From Ignavibacteriales bacterium (GTDB taxonomy: Bacteria > Bacteroidota > Ignavibacteria > Ignavibacteriales > Ignavibacteriaceae), in contig DAIEML010000145.1 in NCBI GenBank assembly GCA_027349615.1, positions 1 through 6,154 on the forward strand: DNA of 6,154 nt, given 5' to 3'. The notes under the pieces were generated by a model. That model saw only the letters and a list, made by a program, of their open reading frames with translations, made no database searches and was not told the origin of the DNA. The first letter of the stretch is position 1, and every line of letters begins with the position of its first letter. This document shows, one piece after another, positions 1 to 6,154 of the stretch. A program made the translations under genes and the position numbers.

Positions 1-2
1 CT

Positions 3-1253
3 GAAAGAGAGCGGACAGGAATTCCATCTTTAAAAGTAAACTTCAATAAAGTGTTTGGCTATTATATTGAAATAAGTCATGCACACAAAGAAAAAATTCC
101 GGCAGATTATATTCGCAAACAAACATTGGTTAATGCTGAAAGGTTTTTAACTCCGGAATTAAAATCTTACGAAGAAAAGATATTGAATGCTGAAGAAAAA
201 ATTTATGAATTGGAATCTCAGCTATTCAATGAAATAAGATTAACAGTCGCATCGGAAGCTGAAGACATTCAGCAAAACGCGCGGCTGATTGCGATGCTTG
301 ATTGTTTGATTTCATTTGCCGAATGCGCGGAGCAGTATAATTATGTTAAGCCGGAATTAAGTGAAAATTCTAAAATTGAAATTAAGGACGGCAGGCATCC
401 GGTTGTTGAAAGAATTCTTCCGCCGGGAGAAAAGTTTACAGCGAACAGCTGCCTGCTTGAAAATGAAAGCGATCAAATTATAATTCTCACCGGGCCGAAC
501 ATGGCTGGTAAATCAGTTTACTTGCGACAAATCGGATTGATCGTTTTACTTGCGCAGATTGGTTCATTTGTACCAGCAAAAGAAGTTAATATTGGAATTG
601 TGGATAGAATATTTACTCGCGTTGGTGCGAGTGATAATATTGCCGCCGGGGAAAGTACATTTTTAGTCGAGATGCAGGAAGCTGCAAACATTTTGAATAA
701 TGCCAGCCCAAAAAGTTTAATTCTTCTTGATGAAATTGGAAGAGGAACAAGCACATTTGATGGAATTTCAATCGCGTGGGCATTAACAGAATATCTTCAT
801 GAAAAACCTGATGTTACCGCGAAGACACTATTTGCAACTCACTACCATGAACTAAATGAAATGGCTGAACTTTTTCCGCGAATAAAAAATTATAAAGTTG
901 AAGTTCGTGAGCATGATGATAAAGTTTTCTTTCTTCACAAAGTAAGTCAAGGAAGAGCCGACCACAGTTATGGAATTCAAGTAGCGCAGATGGCAGGACT
1001 GCCGATGTTTGTAACAAAAAGAGCAAAAGAAATTCTTGCAAATTTGGAAAGCAAAGAACTTACACCTTATGAAGAGAAAAAAGAAAAATTGAAAAAAATG
1101 AAGCAAGAAAGCGATAATCAGATTAGCTTATTTGAAATTCGTGATGATAAAATCCGAACCGAAATTGATGGCATCGAAATAAATAACTTAACACCGATTG
1201 AAGCTTTGAATAAACTGCATGAACTGAAAAAGAAAGTGAAAGATAATGCTTAA
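3..1253 (+). CDS. mutS: DNA mismatch repair protein MutS, C-terminal part (5' end outside window)
   Basis: MutS recognises base mismatches and small loops as a clamp-like dimer and uses ATP to start mismatch repair with MutL in the cytoplasm. The reading frame is open from base 3, with no start codon in view. The GTG at 51 lies inside the conserved core motif KVFGYYIE, so it is not the true start. About 416 residues are visible, roughly half of a usual MutS of about 850-900. In order they show the end of the core/lever domain with the clamp region, then the ATPase: Walker A GPNMAGKS (492-515), the VGASDNIAAGESTF segment (621-662), Walker B LILLDEIGRG (717-746) and FATHYHEL (831-854). Near the end QISLF (1119-1133) fits the beta-clamp binding pentapeptide of MutS proteins. 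The C-terminus LTPIEALNKLHELKKK is also typical. All key ATPase residues are intact, so this is a working copy and not the clamp-less MutS2 type. The gene overlaps the next start by 8 bases. Confidence 0.97.
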   Translation, partial: ERERTGIPSLKVNFNKVFGYYIEISHAHKEKIPADYIRKQTLVNAERFLTPELKSYEEKILNAEEKIYELESQLFNEIRLTVASEAEDIQQNARLIAMLDCLISFAECAEQYNYVKPELSENSKIEIKDGRHPVVERILPPGEKFTANSCLLENESDQIIILTGPNMAGKSVYLRQIGLIVLLAQIGSFVPAKEVNIGIVDRIFTRVGASDNIAAGESTFLVEMQEAANILNNASPKSLILLDEIGRGTSTFDGISIAWALTEYLHEKPDVTAKTLFATHYHELNEMAELFPRIKNYKVEVREHDDKVFFLHKVSQGRADHSYGIQVAQMAGLPMFVTKRAKEILANLESKELTPYEEKKEKLKKMKQESDNQISLFEIRDDKIRTEIDGIEINNLTPIEALNKLHELKKKVKDNA

Positions 1254-1881
1254 GAAGTTTAAGGATCATAGCAAAATATTTATCATCATTTTAATACCAT
1301 TTATTTTTCTGTTTGAATCATGCGGAAGAAATTACACTCCAGAACAAAAAAAATATATTGGAGAAATTGAAAAGTTCAGAAAAGAAAAAGATGATTACAT
1401 GAAGAACAATCCGGATTCTCCATTTAATCAAGATAAGAATGCTGTTTTCCATCCATTAAAATATTTTGATGTTAATCCGGATTTTGTTTTTAAAAGTAAG
1501 TTGTTCAGAAATTCAGTTCCAGACACAATAACAATTTTCGGAACAAAAGGCGAAGCAAGAAAAGCAATTAGGTTTGGATATGTTCAATTCAACTATAAAA
1601 ATAAAAATTATAAATTGAACGTGTACAAAGGAACAACCAAAGATGGAACAGATTATTACACAATCTGGTTTACAGACAAAACTACCGGCGAAGAAACATA
1701 CGGTGTCGGCCGATATTTGGACTTTGATTTAAATGCGGATACGGCTTATGTTTACACCGTCGATTTTAATTTAGCTTACAATCCTTACTGCTCATATAGC
1801 GCTAAATATTCATGTGCAATACCTTCAAAGGATGATCATCTGGATATTGCTGTAGAAGCCGGCGAAAAGAATTTTCATTAA
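1246..1881 (+). CDS. DUF1684 family lipoprotein
   Basis: This 211-residue protein of unknown function belongs to the DUF1684 family. Family hallmarks lie in the C-terminal half: FTDKTTGEETYGVGRYLD (residues 142-159) and DFNLAYNPYCSYSAKYSC (173-190), followed by IP and the terminal AGEK. Cys182 and Cys190 sit where the family usually has its NPPC and YTC cysteines. The N-terminus is basic (MLKKFK), then a hydrophobic stretch (residues 11-23) ends in FESC with Cys26. I read this as a type II signal peptide with a relaxed lipobox, giving a lipid-anchored envelope protein. A charged helical segment follows (31-55). The ATG at 1246 overlaps the mutS stop (ATGCTTAA), which suggests translational coupling; no strong Shine-Dalgarno is seen, only a purine-rich stretch. 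The neighbours, mutS and aromatic synthesis genes, do not reveal its role. The family call is confident, the lipoprotein call good, the function unknown. Confidence 0.85.
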   Translation: MLKKFKDHSKIFIIILIPFIFLFESCGRNYTPEQKKYIGEIEKFRKEKDDYMKNNPDSPFNQDKNAVFHPLKYFDVNPDFVFKSKLFRNSVPDTITIFGTKGEARKAIRFGYVQFNYKNKNYKLNVYKGTTKDGTDYYTIWFTDKTTGEETYGVGRYLDFDLNADTAYVYTVDFNLAYNPYCSYSAKYSCAIPSKDDHLDIAVEAGEKNFH

Positions 1882-1887
1882 AATTTT

Positions 1888-1892
1888 AGGAG
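1888..1892 (+). promoter_or_regulatory. Shine-Dalgarno site for the DAHP synthase gene
   Basis: AGGAG lies six bases before the GTG at 1899, in the short gap after the DUF1684 stop. It is the clearest ribosome binding site in the window. It supports the GTG start, as does the match of the resulting N-terminus MVVVL to the usual MIVVL start of this enzyme type. Confidence 0.75.
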
Positions 1893-1898
1893 TTAGTT

Positions 1899-2912
1899 GT
1901 GGTAGTTGTTTTAGAAAAAAATGTAAATGATAAACAAATTGAAAATATAATTAAGCATTTGGAAGATTTTGGTTTTGCTGTACATAAATCTACCGGAGTT
2001 GAACAAATTGTTTTAGGTGCAATCGGTGTAAAACCGGATTTCGATATTCGTAATGTAAAAGTACTTGACGGCGTTGCCGAAGTTTACCGGATTACGGAGC
2101 CGTTCAAGCTTGCGAGCAGAAGCTTTCAGAAAGATGATACGGTAATAAAAATTAAGAATGTTTCAATCGGCGGAAACGAAGTTGTAATGATGGCTGGCCC
2201 GTGCTCGGTTGAAAGTGAAGATCAAATTTTTACAGTTGCGGAAATAGTTGCTAAGTCCGGCGCAAAGATTTTACGCGGCGGCGCTTTCAAGCCGCGAACT
2301 TCACCATACGCTTTTCAAGGACTTGGCGAACAAGGATTAAAACTTTTAAGAAAAGCTGCAGATAAATTTAATTTGTTAGTAATTACCGAAGTGATGGAAT
2401 CAAATCAGATAAAATTAATTGAGGAATACACTGATATTTTTCAAGTCGGCGCGCGCAACATGCAGAATTTTTCTTTGCTGAGAGATTTAGGAAAAGCATC
2501 TAAACCGATAATGCTGAAGCGAGGATTATCGGCTACAGTTGAAGATTGGCTGATGTCTGCAGAATATATTTTGTCAAACGGAAATAGAGAAGTGATGCTT
2601 TGCGAAAGAGGAATTAGAACTTTTGAAACTTACACAAGAAATACATTCGATCTTTCTGCAATTCCGGTAGTTCACAAGCGAAGCCATTTACCTGTAATTG
2701 CCGATCCATCTCATGCAACCGGATTACGCGACAAAGTTTTGCCGATGGCGCGTGCCGCTGTTGCTGCCGGTGCAGACGGATTGATGGTCGAAGTTCATAA
2801 TAATCCGGAAAAAGCTTTATCGGATGGACCGCAAGCATTACTGCCGGATCAATTTGCAGAGCTTATGCAGCAGGTAAAATTGATTGCTGAAGTTATCGGC
2901 AGAAAAATGTAG
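1899..2912 (+). CDS. aroF: 3-deoxy-7-phosphoheptulonate (DAHP) synthase, type I-beta with N-terminal regulatory domain
   Basis: The enzyme condenses phosphoenolpyruvate and erythrose 4-phosphate to DAHP, the first step of the shikimate pathway to aromatic amino acids, in the cytoplasm. The 337 residues match the layout of the Thermotoga maritima enzyme (338 residues): an N-terminal ferredoxin-like, ACT-related domain (about 1-70) and then a TIM barrel. Seen motifs are AGPCSVE (99-105), LRGGAFKPRTSPY (125-137), VGARNMQN (183-190), MLKRG (205-209), LCERGIRTFE (234-243), ADPSHATG (268-275) and VEVH (297-300). Cys102, His272, Glu298 and Asp309 fall at the same numbers as the metal ligands known in T. 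maritima. There is no fused chorismate mutase, unlike many Bacteroidetes. In the Thermotoga enzyme the N-terminal domain gives feedback inhibition by tyrosine and phenylalanine, and the same is likely here. The start is GTG, backed by AGGAG. The gene lies 17 bases after the DUF1684 gene and 37 before tyrA. Confidence 0.96.
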   Translation: MVVVLEKNVNDKQIENIIKHLEDFGFAVHKSTGVEQIVLGAIGVKPDFDIRNVKVLDGVAEVYRITEPFKLASRSFQKDDTVIKIKNVSIGGNEVVMMAGPCSVESEDQIFTVAEIVAKSGAKILRGGAFKPRTSPYAFQGLGEQGLKLLRKAADKFNLLVITEVMESNQIKLIEEYTDIFQVGARNMQNFSLLRDLGKASKPIMLKRGLSATVEDWLMSAEYILSNGNREVMLCERGIRTFETYTRNTFDLSAIPVVHKRSHLPVIADPSHATGLRDKVLPMARAAVAAGADGLMVEVHNNPEKALSDGPQALLPDQFAELMQQVKLIAEVIGRKM

Positions 2913-2949
2913 TTGTATTTTTAGCAGTGATTAGAAAATAAATTTTAGA

Positions 2950-4026
2950 TTGAATTTGAAAAATATTTCTATAATTGGCCTCGGTTTAATTGGGGGATCA
3001 ATTGCAAAAGCTTTAAAAAATAATTCAGATCAAATCGTAATCAAAGGATTCGATAAAAAAGAAATTCTAAAAGAAGCTTTAAAGGATAAATCAATTGATT
3101 TTGCTCTTAATAAAATTGATGATGCAAAAGATTCTGATATAGTTTTTCTTTGTCTGCCTACTGAATTATCACTTCAATATTTTAAACTATTAGCACCGAT
3201 TATTAATGATGAAACGATTTTGACGGATGTTTGCGGAATTAAAGGCGCATTTGAAGACGAATGGAAAAAACTAAAAAGCAAAGGAAGCTACATCGGAGGT
3301 CATCCGATGACGGGCAAAGAAACCAGCGGCTATTACAGCTCCGATCCGCTGCTTTTTGAAAATTCGGTTTATATAATTTCCGAATCTGCTAAATCAAATA
3401 AAAAGCTGAATGAATTTCTTGAAGTAATAAATTTGTTAGGCGCAAGAATTAGATTTTTAGATCCTTATCTTCATGATAAAGTTATTTCCCGTGTGAGCCA
3501 CCTTCCGCAATTGCTGTCGGTTGCTCTTGTAAATTCTGTGAGCGAAAACGGAAATATAAATTATCTTGATTTTGCTGCCGGAGGATTTCGCGACATGACG
3601 AGAATAGCTTCCAGCAGCTTTGATATTTGGGAATCAGTTTTGAAGTTAAATAAAAAAGATATTATTGATTCAATAGATTTATTGATTAAAAATCTAAATC
3701 AATTTGAAGATCAATTAAAAACTGGAGATTTAAAATCTTTGGAAACCGCATTTCAAAAGGCGCGTACCAGAAGAGATGAAATTCCAAAAAACACTAAAGG
3801 TTTTATCAATCCCTTAGTTGATATTTTTATTTATGTAAAAGATGAACCAGGTGTTTTGAGTAAACTAACTACGCTCTTATTCAACAACAACATCAACATA
3901 AAAGACCTTGAACTTCTAAAAATTCGAGAAGGAACAGGAGGAACTTTCAGAGTTTCATTTGAAAGCGAAGAGATTGCATTAAAAGCTAAAGAGATAATGG
4001 AGAAATCCGGCTTCGTGACAAAGTAA
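2950..4026 (+). CDS. tyrA: Prephenate dehydrogenase with C-terminal ACT domain
   Basis: This enzyme oxidatively decarboxylates prephenate to 4-hydroxyphenylpyruvate with NAD(P)+, the committed step of the tyrosine branch. The 358 residues begin with a Rossmann fold, with GLGLIGGS at 10-17 (GxGxxG). GGHPMTGKE (116-124) carries the active-site His118, SHLPQ (183-187) carries His184, and FRDMTRIA (213-220) carries the substrate-binding arginines. The helical dimer domain runs to about 280. An ACT domain follows (about 290-355, with VKDEPGVLSKL), as in Bacillus-type TyrA, where it serves feedback by tyrosine. The segment TDVCGIKG (92-99) has Gly96 where Aquifex TyrA, by my alignment from memory, has an active-site serine (DxGSxKG). 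The start must be TTG at 2950 or 2956: an in-frame TAG lies at 2932-2934, there is no ATG or GTG before the Rossmann motif, and no clear Shine-Dalgarno is present. No chorismate mutase or prephenate dehydratase is fused or nearby. Confidence 0.94.
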   Translation: MNLKNISIIGLGLIGGSIAKALKNNSDQIVIKGFDKKEILKEALKDKSIDFALNKIDDAKDSDIVFLCLPTELSLQYFKLLAPIINDETILTDVCGIKGAFEDEWKKLKSKGSYIGGHPMTGKETSGYYSSDPLLFENSVYIISESAKSNKKLNEFLEVINLLGARIRFLDPYLHDKVISRVSHLPQLLSVALVNSVSENGNINYLDFAAGGFRDMTRIASSSFDIWESVLKLNKKDIIDSIDLLIKNLNQFEDQLKTGDLKSLETAFQKARTRRDEIPKNTKGFINPLVDIFIYVKDEPGVLSKLTTLLFNNNINIKDLELLKIREGTGGTFRVSFESEEIALKAKEIMEKSGFVTK

Positions 4027-4048
4027 AAATTGTACTGGGGCTAATTGT
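4027..4048. other. Convergent 22-base gap without a visible terminator
   Basis: tyrA and the cation transporter gene end toward each other with only 22 bases between their stop codons. I find no GC-rich hairpin followed by a T-run on either strand in or right around this gap. Transcripts may therefore end by another mechanism or run into the opposite gene. Confidence 0.5.
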
Positions 4049-4969
4049 TTAGTTACCGCCGTTAAAATTGTTATTTATTTTTATCACTTCATTTTGTTCG
4101 CCGCTTAAGTCTGCTTCAAGCTGAATTGTGGGATGATCAATATTAAATTTTTCTTTAAGCGCTTTTTCAATCTGATCGATTATCAAATATCCTTTGCTGA
4201 TTAGCTGATCATTGACTACAACATGAACCGAAAGCGCGTACATCTTTGATGAAAGCGACCAAATGTGCAAATGATGAATTTCTTTTACTTCAGGGAAGGA
4301 ACAAATAAAAGCAGTAACTTCGTTTAAATTAATTTCTTTTGGAGTTCCTTCACTTAAAATATTCACTGTTTCAAGAACAACATCCCAGCCGCTTTTAATA
4401 ATGAACAAGCCAATCAATATTGAAAACAGCGGATCGAGAATTACCCAATTGTAAAGGTAAATAAATATTCCGGCTATAATAACTAAAAACGAATTTATTG
4501 AATCATAAAATAAATGTAGGTAAGCTGATTTTGTGTTAAGATTGTCCTTGGAATTTTTGTGAAGCAGAACAGTTGATATGGTATTTCCAACGAATGCAAG
4601 CACGGCGGTAATTATAATCCATTTCCCGGTTACAATTCCCGGAGTAATTATTCTTCCCACGCCTTCATAAATTAAATAAATGCCGATGACAACAAGTGCA
4701 GAAGAATTAATAAACGCCACAATAATTTCTGCGCGAATGTAGCCGTATGATTTATTTGGCGTGGCTTTCCAGTTGGACATTCTAACCGCAGCCAAACTTA
4801 AAATAAGAGAAAGTAAATCTCCGAAGTTATGAAGTGCGTCAGAAATTAATGCTAAACTGTTGCTGAAAATTCCGGCAATTAGCTCACCGATTACAATTAA
4901 TGAATTAAGCAGAATTGAAACAACTAAATTTCTTTGAGTTGTCGATTTGCTATGTTGATGATGATGCAT
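4049..4969 (-). CDS. czcD: Cation diffusion facilitator transporter (CzcD/ZitB-like, probably zinc efflux)
   Basis: This is an inner-membrane antiporter of the CDF family that exports divalent metal, most likely Zn(II), in exchange for protons. The 306 residues show six membrane segments (about 14-35, 39-62, 80-101, 116-137, 150-172, 176-193) and then a cytoplasmic metal-sensing domain (about 210-290). The transport-site motif HxxxD occurs in segment 2 (SDALHNFGD, His47 and Asp51) and in segment 5 (YLHLFYDS, His152 and Asp156). This His/Asp pair is typical of zinc- and cadmium-type CDF proteins. The C-terminal domain has EIHHLHIWSL (231-239), His249 and DHP (278-280), the usual dimer-interface metal ligands. 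The N-terminus MHHHQH is a short His-rich tail, common in CzcD-like members. Start ATG at 4969; only weak ribosome binding sequence precedes it. It is divergent from the repeat protein gene, so probably a single-gene unit. Family is certain; the metal is inferred and the symbol marks the subfamily only. Confidence 0.94.
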   Translation of the reverse strand: MHHHQHSKSTTQRNLVVSILLNSLIVIGELIAGIFSNSLALISDALHNFGDLLSLILSLAAVRMSNWKATPNKSYGYIRAEIIVAFINSSALVVIGIYLIYEGVGRIITPGIVTGKWIIITAVLAFVGNTISTVLLHKNSKDNLNTKSAYLHLFYDSINSFLVIIAGIFIYLYNWVILDPLFSILIGLFIIKSGWDVVLETVNILSEGTPKEINLNEVTAFICSFPEVKEIHHLHIWSLSSKMYALSVHVVVNDQLISKGYLIIDQIEKALKEKFNIDHPTIQLEADLSGEQNEVIKINNNFNGGN

Positions 4970-5129
4970 GCTATTTTTATAAAATGATATTCGTGATTAT
5001 CGAGTTAATATGATTTATATCTTAAACCAATTTAATAAATTTTTCTTCTGATGAAATAATTTTAATTTTGAAAATCAAATTCAGTAAAAGTTTCTAAAAT
5101 AAAGTTAAGATTTATTTCTCATAAAAGTG
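4970..5129. other. Divergent intergenic region with likely promoters for both flanking genes
   Basis: These 160 very AT-rich bases lie between two divergently read genes and should hold a promoter for each. On the - strand a sigma-70-like pair can be read: TTAAGA (5025-5020) and GATAAT (5001-4996) with an 18-base spacer, about 26 bases before the transporter start. On the + strand TAAAAT (5095-5100) is a possible -10 about 30 bases before the repeat protein start, but no good -35 sits at the right distance. In sequence this rich in A and T such matches arise often by chance. I see no small gene, RNA gene or convincing operator here. Confidence 0.35.
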
Positions 5130-6154
5130 ATGTTGAAAATTAAAATAGTTGTCCTTTCAGTTTTGGTTTTATTTGTACTCATTAGCGAGGCTGGTTTCTC
5201 TCAAAACAGCGGCAATGTTGAAGTTAAAAAAACTTTTTATCCGAATGGGGTTTTAAAAACTCAAGGCGATTATGTTAACGGCAAGTTGAACGGGCAGTAT
5301 TTGGAATATTATCCTGACGGCCGTTTGTGGAAAGTTTGGAATTTTGTTAACGGAAAAGAAAACGGAAAATCAAATTGGTATTTTGAAAACGGATTGCTGA
5401 GCATCGAGTGGAATTACAGAAACGGAATGAAAGAAGATACTTCAAAATGGTATTATGAAACCGGAGAACTTTGGTCGGTGCAAAATTATTATCACGGCAA
5501 ACTTGAAGGTTTAACGCACACATATTATAAAACAGGCGAACTTCAAGGTGATTGGTATTATGTTAACGGCGAATTAAACGGAACGTGCAAAACTTTTTTT
5601 AAGTCCGGCAAAACAGAAGTAATGACTACATATAAAAACGGTTTGAGAGACGGCCCGACAAAAGTGTATAATGATAACGGAACAACAGCACTTGAAGGTA
5701 ATTTTAAAAATGATAAACTTGACGGCGAAGTAAAAATTTTTGATCTCGCAGGTGATTTGCGTGTAAAAGATACTTATATAAACGGCGAATTGAAAAACAG
5801 AATCAAATATACGTTGATGGGAAAATTTGAATCGGAAGAAAGAACCGACAGAATATATTATCCATCAGGTACTTTAAAAGAAGAAATTCCATACAAGGAT
5901 GGAAAGAAGAACGGCACTGCAAGTTTTTATTATGAAGACGGATTTTTGAAAAGCGAATGGGATTACACAAATGATACTTTGGACGGACGTGCATTTGTTT
6001 ATTATGAAAACGGAATAATTGATTCATCGATTGATTTTATAAGAGGAATTCAAAAAGGAATTACGAGAACTTATTACGATGACGGTACACTCGAATCAGA
6101 AACTAATTATGAAAATAATATTAAAGACGGAATCGAATTAGTTTATTATAAAAA
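5130..6154 (+). CDS. Secreted MORN_2/YwqK-type repeat protein (3' end outside window)
   Basis: An open frame runs from ATG at 5130 to the window edge with no stop (341 full codons). The N-terminus is a signal peptide: basic start (MLKIK), hydrophobic core (residues 6-18), then SEAGFSQN with likely cleavage around residue 24-25, so the product is exported. The rest is built of 24-residue units of the form YYxxGxLxxxxxYxNGxxxGxxxx, the MORN_2/YwqK family of toxin-antitoxin annotations (PF07661-like). Units begin at residues 36, 60, 84, 108, 132, 156, 180, 204, 243, 267, 291, 315 and 339. The unit at 204 is enlarged to 39 residues. No catalytic domain is visible. Such repeats form extended beta-sheet folds; function is unknown and probably structural or binding. 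The ATG follows an in-frame GTG at 5127; an in-frame TAA at 5106-5108 limits the start. There is no Shine-Dalgarno. The database label antitoxin is not supported here, since the protein is exported and no toxin gene is adjacent. Confidence 0.9.
   Translation, partial: MLKIKIVVLSVLVLFVLISEAGFSQNSGNVEVKKTFYPNGVLKTQGDYVNGKLNGQYLEYYPDGRLWKVWNFVNGKENGKSNWYFENGLLSIEWNYRNGMKEDTSKWYYETGELWSVQNYYHGKLEGLTHTYYKTGELQGDWYYVNGELNGTCKTFFKSGKTEVMTTYKNGLRDGPTKVYNDNGTTALEGNFKNDKLDGEVKIFDLAGDLRVKDTYINGELKNRIKYTLMGKFESEERTDRIYYPSGTLKEEIPYKDGKKNGTASFYYEDGFLKSEWDYTNDTLDGRAFVYYENGIIDSSIDFIRGIQKGITRTYYDDGTLESETNYENNIKDGIELVYYK
5235..6154 (+). repeat. Tandem array of 72-base coding repeats (24-residue MORN_2-like units)
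   Basis: The array lies inside the secreted protein gene. Units 1-7 begin every 72 bases from 5235, unit 8 is 117 bases long (5739-5855), and units 9-12 are again 72 bases from 5856; unit 13 is cut by the window edge. The protein pattern is well kept (YYPDG, YFENG, YYETG, YYKTG, YYPSG, YYEDG, YYENG, YYDDG at unit starts, NG or DG in the middle). The DNA copies differ widely in codons and non-core residues, so the repeats are old and not a fresh slippage expansion. Confidence 0.88.

Noticed and set aside
518..1106. Open frames on the - strand across mutS
   Set aside because: They lie opposite the conserved MutS ATPase domain, have low-complexity Phe- and Leu-rich translations and no family motifs; they are shadows of mutS.
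2614..2838. Open frame on the - strand within the DAHP synthase gene
   Set aside because: It covers the conserved barrel end with the metal-ligand motifs on the + strand and encodes nothing recognisable.
4987..5011. Imperfect inverted repeat ATATTCG ... CGA-gtt-AATAT before the metal transporter gene, possible metal-regulator operator
   Set aside because: The arms are interrupted and short, and it resembles no Zur, Fur or MerR box that I can name with confidence.
5064..5081. Small inverted repeat TTTGA-AAA-TCAAA upstream of the repeat protein gene
   Set aside because: The arms are only five bases in very AT-rich DNA, so chance is likely; no known operator matches.
5803..6027. Open frame on the - strand within the repeat protein gene
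   Set aside because: It is antisense to the regular repeats; the Asn-, His- and Phe-rich translation is what the repeat codons give in reverse.
5130..6154. Toxin-antitoxin system, as YwqK-like repeats are often labelled
   Set aside because: The protein has an export signal, no toxin gene is adjacent within the window, and the divergent neighbour is a metal transporter.

Overview
The window is an AT-rich stretch of bacterial chromosome. It carries five protein-coding genes and one partial gene at each end, with no RNA genes, insertion sequences, CRISPR arrays or attachment sites that I can see. The DAHP synthase is the stand-alone Thermotoga-like type with an N-terminal regulatory domain, not the chorismate-mutase fusion common in Bacteroidetes. 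There is also a lipoprotein with a relaxed lipobox, a secreted protein whose signal peptide ends in FSQ, low GC and weak Shine-Dalgarno use. Together these suggest the Ignavibacteria/Chlorobi side of the Bacteroidetes-Chlorobi group. This placement is inference; no taxonomic marker was compared.

The left part (1-4026, + strand) is one compact gene run. It starts with the C-terminal half of the mismatch repair ATPase MutS. A small lipoprotein of the DUF1684 family follows and overlaps mutS by 8 bases. Then come a type I-beta DAHP synthase (first step of the shikimate pathway) and an ACT-domain prephenate dehydrogenase (tyrosine branch). Gaps are -8, 17 and 37 bases, so co-transcription is likely. 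The two aromatic enzymes stand at the entry and near the exit of tyrosine synthesis. Each has a domain type known to sense aromatic amino acids, so tyrosine probably controls both ends of the route.

The right part opens with a CzcD/ZitB-like cation diffusion facilitator on the - strand (4049-4969), convergent with tyrA across only 22 bases. A 160-base divergent intergenic region follows. Last comes a signal-peptide protein, open at the right window edge, made almost entirely of 24-residue MORN_2/YwqK-type repeats. Twelve repeats and the start of a thirteenth are visible, in perfect register except for one enlarged unit.

I see no clear undescribed system. The parts most worth a second look are the secreted repeat protein and the DUF1684 lipoprotein set between mutS and the aromatic genes.
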